From the NCBI RefSeq assembly GCF_900119365.1, contig NZ_FPJO01000013.1:62001-126000 (forward strand): DNA of 64,000 nucleotides, read 5' to 3'. Positions 62,101 through 64,000 of the stretch are shown here, piece by piece. The position numbers and the translations under genes were made by a program. This DNA comes from Streptomyces atratus (GTDB taxonomy: Bacteria; Actinomycetota; Actinomycetes; Streptomycetales; Streptomycetaceae). The notes below the pieces were generated by a model. It saw nothing but the letters and a program-made list of their open reading frames with translations, ran no database searches and was not told the DNA's origin. The stretch's first letter is position 1. Every line of letters starts with the position of its first letter.

Positions 62101-62637
62101 CGACAGGCTCGGTCCGCGGAAGTCGAAGCAGTACGAGAGACGGTTCGAGACCATCGTCATCATGGTGCCGGTGGCGGTGTGGGCGGCGAGTGACGAGAAG
62201 CCCAGGTCGGAGAATTGCAGGATCTTGTAGTCCAGCGTGAACGCACCGACGAACACGGCGGTGTTGCTGCCGGCGAGCCCCGCGGGCCGCTGGCCACCGT
62301 CCTCCAGCGCCTCCCAGGCGACCTCCAGCAGTTTGCGCTGCTGAGGGTCCATGTGGTCGGCCTCGCGCGGGCTGATGCCGAAGAAGGCGGGGTCGAACTC
62401 GTCGAAGCCGTCGATGTATCCCCCGCGTCCGCCGATCAGGCGTCCGGGTTTCTCCTTGTGTCTGCTGCCGAGGCTGCCGACGTCGTAGCGATCGGCCGGT
62501 GTCGGTGTGATGCAGTCCTTGCCCTCCATGAGATTCTGCCAGTACGCGCGATGGTCCGACGCACCGCCGGGCAGTCGGCACCCGATGCCGATGATCGCTA
62601 CTTTGTCGCTCACAGAGGCACTGTTCACGTCGGGCAA
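53170..62637 (-). CDS. ftdB: Hybrid iterative PKS-NRPS, PTM synthase
   Basis: Megasynthase of about 3155 residues. Domains in order: KS (10-435, active Cys in DTACSS, His in EAHGTS and NIGHTES); AT (545-840, GHSTG); DH (900-1180, DHRIQSTVVFP, DACFQ); KR (1455-1640, TGAFGALG, YAAGN); ACP (about 1780, GLDSLL); C (1845-2290, HHIVSDAIS); A (2320-2810, TSGSTGLPK); PCP (about 2874, GGSS); TE (2925-3150, GYSLGG). This is the PTM architecture: the PKS makes two polyene chains iteratively, and the NRPS joins both to the two amines of ornithine and releases the tetramate. The A-domain pocket reads D-V-G-E-L-V-S-I-D-K by eye, close to known ornithine codes. The TTG at 62637 lies 7 bases after AGGAG; a GTG at 62670 is possible. 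Confidence 0.95.
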   Translation of the reverse strand: MPDVNSASVSDKVAIIGIGCRLPGGASDHRAYWQNLMEGKDCITPTPADRYDVGSLGSRHKEKPGRLIGGRGGYIDGFDEFDPAFFGISPREADHMDPQQRKLLEVAWEALEDGGQRPAGLAGSNTAVFVGAFTLDYKILQFSDLGFSSLAAHTATGTMMTMVSNRLSYCFDFRGPSLSIDTACSSSLVAVHLACQSLNNRETDLALAGGVLLHMAPQYTIAETKGGFLSPDGRSRAFDATANGYVRAEGVGLVALKRLDDALRDGDPIHAVILGAGVNQDGRTNGITVPNADAQVSLIRRVCGEAGITPGDLQYVEAHGTSTPVGDPIEANALSRALAEGRRPDAPCYVGSVKTNIGHTESAAGIAGLIKAVLCLKHRLIPPHINLEQLNTAIDQSSSPYRIPTEPTAWPQHEGPARAGVNSFGFGGTNAHVVLEQAPERGAPPAAPGERAWNLLPLTARAPEALPEVAAGIRRELAGVDGPGVSLPDLGHTLAHRRQHLESRLSIVYSSRAGLDEALAAFLHGEPHPGVVHGRQLEAEQRGLVWVFTGMGPQWWGMGRQLLEGDEVFRDAVTRCDRAIRSIAGWSLIEEMKADEAGSRMGETWLAQPANFAVQVGLAAMWRQYGVRPDAVVGHSTGEVAAFYEAGVYTLEDAVKVVVHRSRLQQKLTGTGTMLAVSLPEEEAQYRVAAFGDRVSVAAVNSPSAVTLAGDRDALAELADGLRAEQVFNKFLTVQVPYHSAGMESIKDELLTSLDGLDPRAAKVPVYLTGQEGTAHGSELDAAYWWKNVRHRVRFRSAVDRLADDGYGLFLEIGPHPVLGHSIRECLESRGTAARTLPSIRRQENEPERFAASLAELHNLGVSIDWDTLHPAGRPVVLPRYPWRRDRYWTEPAPVAQVRLGRADHPLLGRRTEDTEPTWHATLDTERLPYLEDHRIQSTVVFPAAGYLEMATQAVRALTGGTHVVLTDIEFRKALFLPEGEDRAVRLTLSSQNAAFTIASASQDESGRSVHASGVVRSGQPRPAGPPADTEALRARTRRRLGGEDCYAALADLGYHYGPAFRAIEEVWIGSGEVLARLRPPTVIGDDAAGHHIHPVLLDACFQSLLTTQLPDTGAEGAGEPDRQTTGIRLPLSIDELRLAPVGDRPIWVHATVTRGDADELVGDMALYAESGEPLGGIHGFRAADVEKASTAVGLGTIDSWLAETVWVDSSFESAEEAAGDGAGPGDGSVSTGGDWLVFADRQGVGDALSDLLAARGERCHLVRPGDTYRRSGEGSEFTVVPGSVTDLERIFADLGEESEGEDGGGGAVGHVVHLWNLDLPHLAEASPQDLVRHSGTGAYSLIALARTLLRRETAGRLHIVTRGAQSVEPGETVEPLGAPAWGVGRVLRHQELLSHPGKLIDLDPGAQCDDARQVEARALLRELLTDDEEEIALRGAGRLTSRIRQAEQLTHPLPLRLRTDGNYLVTGAFGALGRLLCRTLVRRGARSLILVGRTVLPERSTWRALDPGTVEGRATAFVKELEALGARVVLAPLDITDEAAFTSWLDAHRRTDPLPVRGVFHLAGQVRDTLVEDMDRRTFAEAHDPKAVGAYLLHRHLRDEPLDHFVLFASIASLLTTAGQTNYAAGNAFLDALAHHRRALGQPGLSVDWGPWATGMIEELGLVDHYLHNRGMSSLAPDVGMAVLERVIGQDRAQLLVATVVDWPVFLAWYASPPSLVADLAEAAPAGTVTGPGEGVLDTFRDADPAERLSLVTGRFIALTAAVLRTGPDRIDPEAGLNALGLDSLLAMELRARISSELGVAPPVVALLSGTPVVELITQLHDALAELVAHQAGGADTAAVEVFEDELRHPLTQNQKALWFLRQLNPEGYAYNIGGAVEVRVELDPDLMFEAVRCMVARHPALRTNFLTVDGVPMQQVSPEASADVALFDVQDQEWEDIHSTIVAEYRRPYDLERDPLFRFRLFKRADDRWVIMKAVHHIVSDAISTFTFIEELLAVYEGLRQGHAPSLPPVTARYLDFLNAQNRFLAGPAAPRMLDYWRSHLPAEVPTLELPVDKPRPAVQTHNGASEFFVLDTELTARVHTLAREHDVTPFMVLLSAYYLLLQRYSGQDQVIVGSPVTGRTEQEFASVYGYFVNPLPLHADLSGDPPVARLLQQVRTTVLGGLDNQEYPFVLLVDELGLQHDPSRSAVFQAMFILLTHKVATEKYGYRLQYIELPEEEGQFDVTLSVYEDEAERRFHCVLKYNTDLFLPETMRRMASHYTALLDSMTRAPADLPTSRLEMLDARERELLVGEWSSAGRTALPPGTGAGEADAFRPVHRLISEAAAHCPDAVAVTAPTPHGAAHRMTYGELDRRSGELARRLRGVGAGAGSVVALCLDKSPELVVALLAVLKAGGAYLPVPADHPADRVAHTVRAAGATLVVTEDDACRDRLAGLPVPTLTLRELHEAAPAADDWSATDSGAEDPAGPDTPAYVIHTSGSTGLPKAVRVSHRNLASAYGAWLQEYRLDRDVRVHLQMAAPSFDVFTGDVVRALCSGGSLVLVDRDLLFDTERLYTTMRKERVDCAEFVPAVVRGLMDHCERRDLRLDFMRLLVVGSDVWKAGEYRRLHELCGPGTRLINSYGVTEATIDSACFEGPVDDLEPGRTVPIGRPLSNSTLHVLDRHGEPVPPGVPGELWIGGDGVALGYAGDPELTEQRFVTRTLSREPGASPVRLYRSGDAACWDADGQVHLLGRVDGQIKLRGHRIELGEIEAHLAQWPGLVRAVVTVRPDARGEDVLCAYCVPDEGAAPDRRALRRHLADRLPAYMVPAHFVTLPELPLTANGKVDHAALPAPRFDADDEPEEKPRTPFEVSMARHWKELLGLERVGLTHEFFEVGGSSIKLIELIHRLRKEYGVGIPVSLLYRVTTLHGMAASLEHIATGSDFDDVPCLSFNSDQERTVFCFPPAGGHGLVYREFAARLPDYRLIAFNYVPGADKVAQYADLVETHRPEGRCLLLGYSLGGNLAFEVAKELEGRGREVAHVIVLDSHRILEPYVPGPEHIEFFEAELAEHLRKHTGSDAVARETLDHAAEYLAFCGRTPNLGTVSATVSVVTDQEKTALYAADARGTWHGSSITATSVLRGSGIHADMLDPKHAARNAELVRGILQEGGADAR

Positions 62638-62688
62638 GGCTGTACTCCTAGAGTCGTGGCGCCGCGGCACGGCATATGGAAGGGCAGT

Positions 62689-63555
62689 TCAGGCAGAACC
62701 GGTCCCGGGCCCCTTCGCACGGCGCAAGGGGTGGAGAAGGCTGGAAACGATCTCCCCGGTACGAGGGAAGGACGCGGGGTCGCCCAGGCCGACCGCGACC
62801 GGTTCACGGCCGGGCCGCCAGGTGTAACTGCCGAAGAAGTGGTCCCAGATCGACAGGTCCGAGCCGTAGTGACCCGCCTCGGACAGTTCGGTGCTGTGGT
62901 GCAGACGGTGCTGCTCGGGGCTGGCGAGCACATGGTTGAGCCGGCCGATGCGCACGTCGATGTTGGCGTGGACGAAATAGCCCTGGGCAGCCACGAAAAG
63001 GCCCACGACGAGCACCGAGCCACGGGAGAAACCGACCAGGGCCAGAGCCAGCTGAACGGTTCCCTGCGCGAGCACGATATCGAGTACGTGGTTGACGCCG
63101 TTATTGGCGACGTTGACCTTTTCCGGCACATGGTGCACACCGTGCACGCGCCACAGTATCGCGTTGGTGTGACCGAGCCTGTGCACCAGATAACTGGCCA
63201 GTGAACCGGTCAACAGAGCTGCGGGTATTTCCGCCCAGAGATTGAGCGCCGGTTCGCTCGGCGACAGCATGGAGACGACCGCGGAGACCAGATATTGCGC
63301 AAAGGCACTGGCCACCATCGTCAGCAGAGAATAGATGCCGTACCAACGCCATTCACCGGCGTTCGGGTGCCAGGACCGCCGGTGCGGAATCAGGCGTTCG
63401 AGCGCCGTGAGATAGGAAATGACGCCGAGCAGGAAGAGCGGGCTCACACGGTCGGGGTCCCAGTCGAGACACAACGCCGCCGCGGCCACCGAAACCGTAC
63501 CCGCCAGCAGGAACGGGTACGCCGATACGCGCACGACAGCGCGCGCGGAGGGCAT
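62689..63555 (-). CDS. ftdA: Sterol desaturase/fatty acid hydroxylase-type PTM hydroxylase
   Basis: Membrane di-iron hydroxylase of 288 residues with four or more hydrophobic segments and the three His clusters LVHRLGH, HGVHH and HRLHH. In PTM pathways the homologue hydroxylates the ornithine-derived part of the molecule (C3 of the HSAF ornithine). First gene of the cluster, separated from the PKS-NRPS by about 50 bases. The ATG at 63555 has an excellent ribosome site (GGAGGTGG); a longer upstream frame exists but lacks one. Confidence 0.93.
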   Translation of the reverse strand: MPSARAVVRVSAYPFLLAGTVSVAAAALCLDWDPDRVSPLFLLGVISYLTALERLIPHRRSWHPNAGEWRWYGIYSLLTMVASAFAQYLVSAVVSMLSPSEPALNLWAEIPAALLTGSLASYLVHRLGHTNAILWRVHGVHHVPEKVNVANNGVNHVLDIVLAQGTVQLALALVGFSRGSVLVVGLFVAAQGYFVHANIDVRIGRLNHVLASPEQHRLHHSTELSEAGHYGSDLSIWDHFFGSYTWRPGREPVAVGLGDPASFPRTGEIVSSLLHPLRRAKGPGTGSA

Positions 63556-64000
63556 CGGCGCCACCTCCCTCCGGACCCGACCGGAATTCACCTCCGGATC
63601 ACTGCCGGGCAACGGCTCACAACTTTCCACTCAAGCACCTTCACGAAAGGAACCAGCACGGAAACGTGCACGGCAAAGCGCACGGACCGTGAAAGAGAAA
63701 CTGATGAATAGCTGCGGACGCACAGGACCGGGGCGCCGGACGCCACCTGTCACGTGCGGGGGATGTGGGATGAAGTGTGGTGCGAGCCGTCTCGTGGGCC
63801 CCGCGGACCCCAGATGCCGTCACCGGGGGCCCGCTCTACTGATTTTTCCCTACTCGGCGACCTCAACCGTCGAATTCAAGCCGCGTCGCGATGCCCGGCG
63901 GCGGCCATGACAAGAATAGCGACTGACACCCGGACCACCCGGTCAACCGTGAATATGAATTACTAGTAATACCGACAAGTCTTTTCGATTCTTCCGGGCG
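63556..64000. promoter_or_regulatory. Upstream region of the PTM cluster
   Basis: 445 bases without a convincing gene. The PTM operon promoter must lie here on the minus strand. Three direct repeats GCACGG start at 63656, 63668 and 63680, exactly 12 bases apart. The last 120 bases are AT-richer (GAATATGAATTACTAGTAAT near 63950), suggesting another promoter at the window edge. Confidence 0.6.

Noticed and set aside
63704..63910. Short Cys-containing ORF upstream of ftdA
   Set aside because: Weak ribosome site, Arg/Pro-rich translation and no conserved pattern; more likely intergenic.
1..64000. CRISPR arrays, tRNA or rRNA genes, insertion sequences
   Set aside because: No spaced repeats of CRISPR type, cloverleaf sequences, rRNA motifs or transposase genes were seen.

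Overview
The window is high-GC actinobacterial DNA, almost certainly from a Streptomyces chromosome. The signs are strong third-position GC bias, GTG and TTG starts behind GGAGG-type ribosome sites, rare TTA codons confined to pathway genes, two receptor-type Ser/Thr kinases, a SARP regulator and a polycyclic tetramate macrolactam (PTM) cluster. Everything below was read by eye from the sequence; no search was run.

Layout. 1-6 kb is ordinary chromosome: a Ser/Thr kinase, a broken methyltransferase, a secreted transglycosylase-like protein, a cupin-AraC regulator, an AhpD-like protein and an Fsr-type exporter. 6.06-12.15 kb is a compact minus-strand nitrate assimilation operon (NarK-type transporter, NasA-type nitrate reductase, two FAD oxidoreductases) with no nitrite reductase in view. 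12.3-38.6 kb is a biosynthetic gene cluster with four blocks. (a) A minus-strand operon of carrier-protein chemistry: FMN reductase, PAS protein, type II thioesterase, peptidyl carrier protein, GAF protein, acyl-CoA-dehydrogenase-fold flavoprotein and a free adenylation domain whose pocket reads as 2,4-diaminobutyrate (Dab). It continues upstream with an O-methyltransferase, an adenylate-forming ligase and an aryl hydroxylase. (b) Regulators and export: CynX-type exporter, Rrf2, ParB/StrR-like and SARP regulators. (c) A plus-strand operon for 3-amino-4-hydroxybenzoate (GriI/GriH type) followed by the aspartate-to-nitrous-acid pair (CreE/CreD type). (d) A divergent locus with a Dab aminotransferase on one side. 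On the other is a possible 20-residue precursor peptide with a SagB-type dehydrogenase, a JmjC/cupin oxygenase and an exporter.

Working hypothesis: blocks (a) to (c) make an N-N-bonded product. Nitrous acid would diazotise an aminohydroxybenzoate, as in cremeomycin, and/or nitrosate a carrier-bound N-hydroxylated Dab, giving a homoalanosine-like diazeniumdiolate. Both arms in one cluster, plus the peptide/SagB/JmjC cassette, make this the most interesting part of the window.

38.7-47.4 kb is a spacer of unrelated genes: GAPDH, a damaged acetyltransferase joined to the tail of a TetR regulator, an FAD monooxygenase, a small secreted protein, an MFS exporter, a second Ser/Thr kinase and an NmrA-like protein. 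47.4-63.6 kb is a complete six-gene PTM cluster on the minus strand, in the order known for frontalamide-type clusters: hydroxylase (ftdA), hybrid iterative PKS-NRPS (ftdB), two phytoene-dehydrogenase-like cyclases (ftdC, ftdD), an MDR reductase (ftdE) and a P450 (ftdF). The last 445 bases are the ftdA upstream region.
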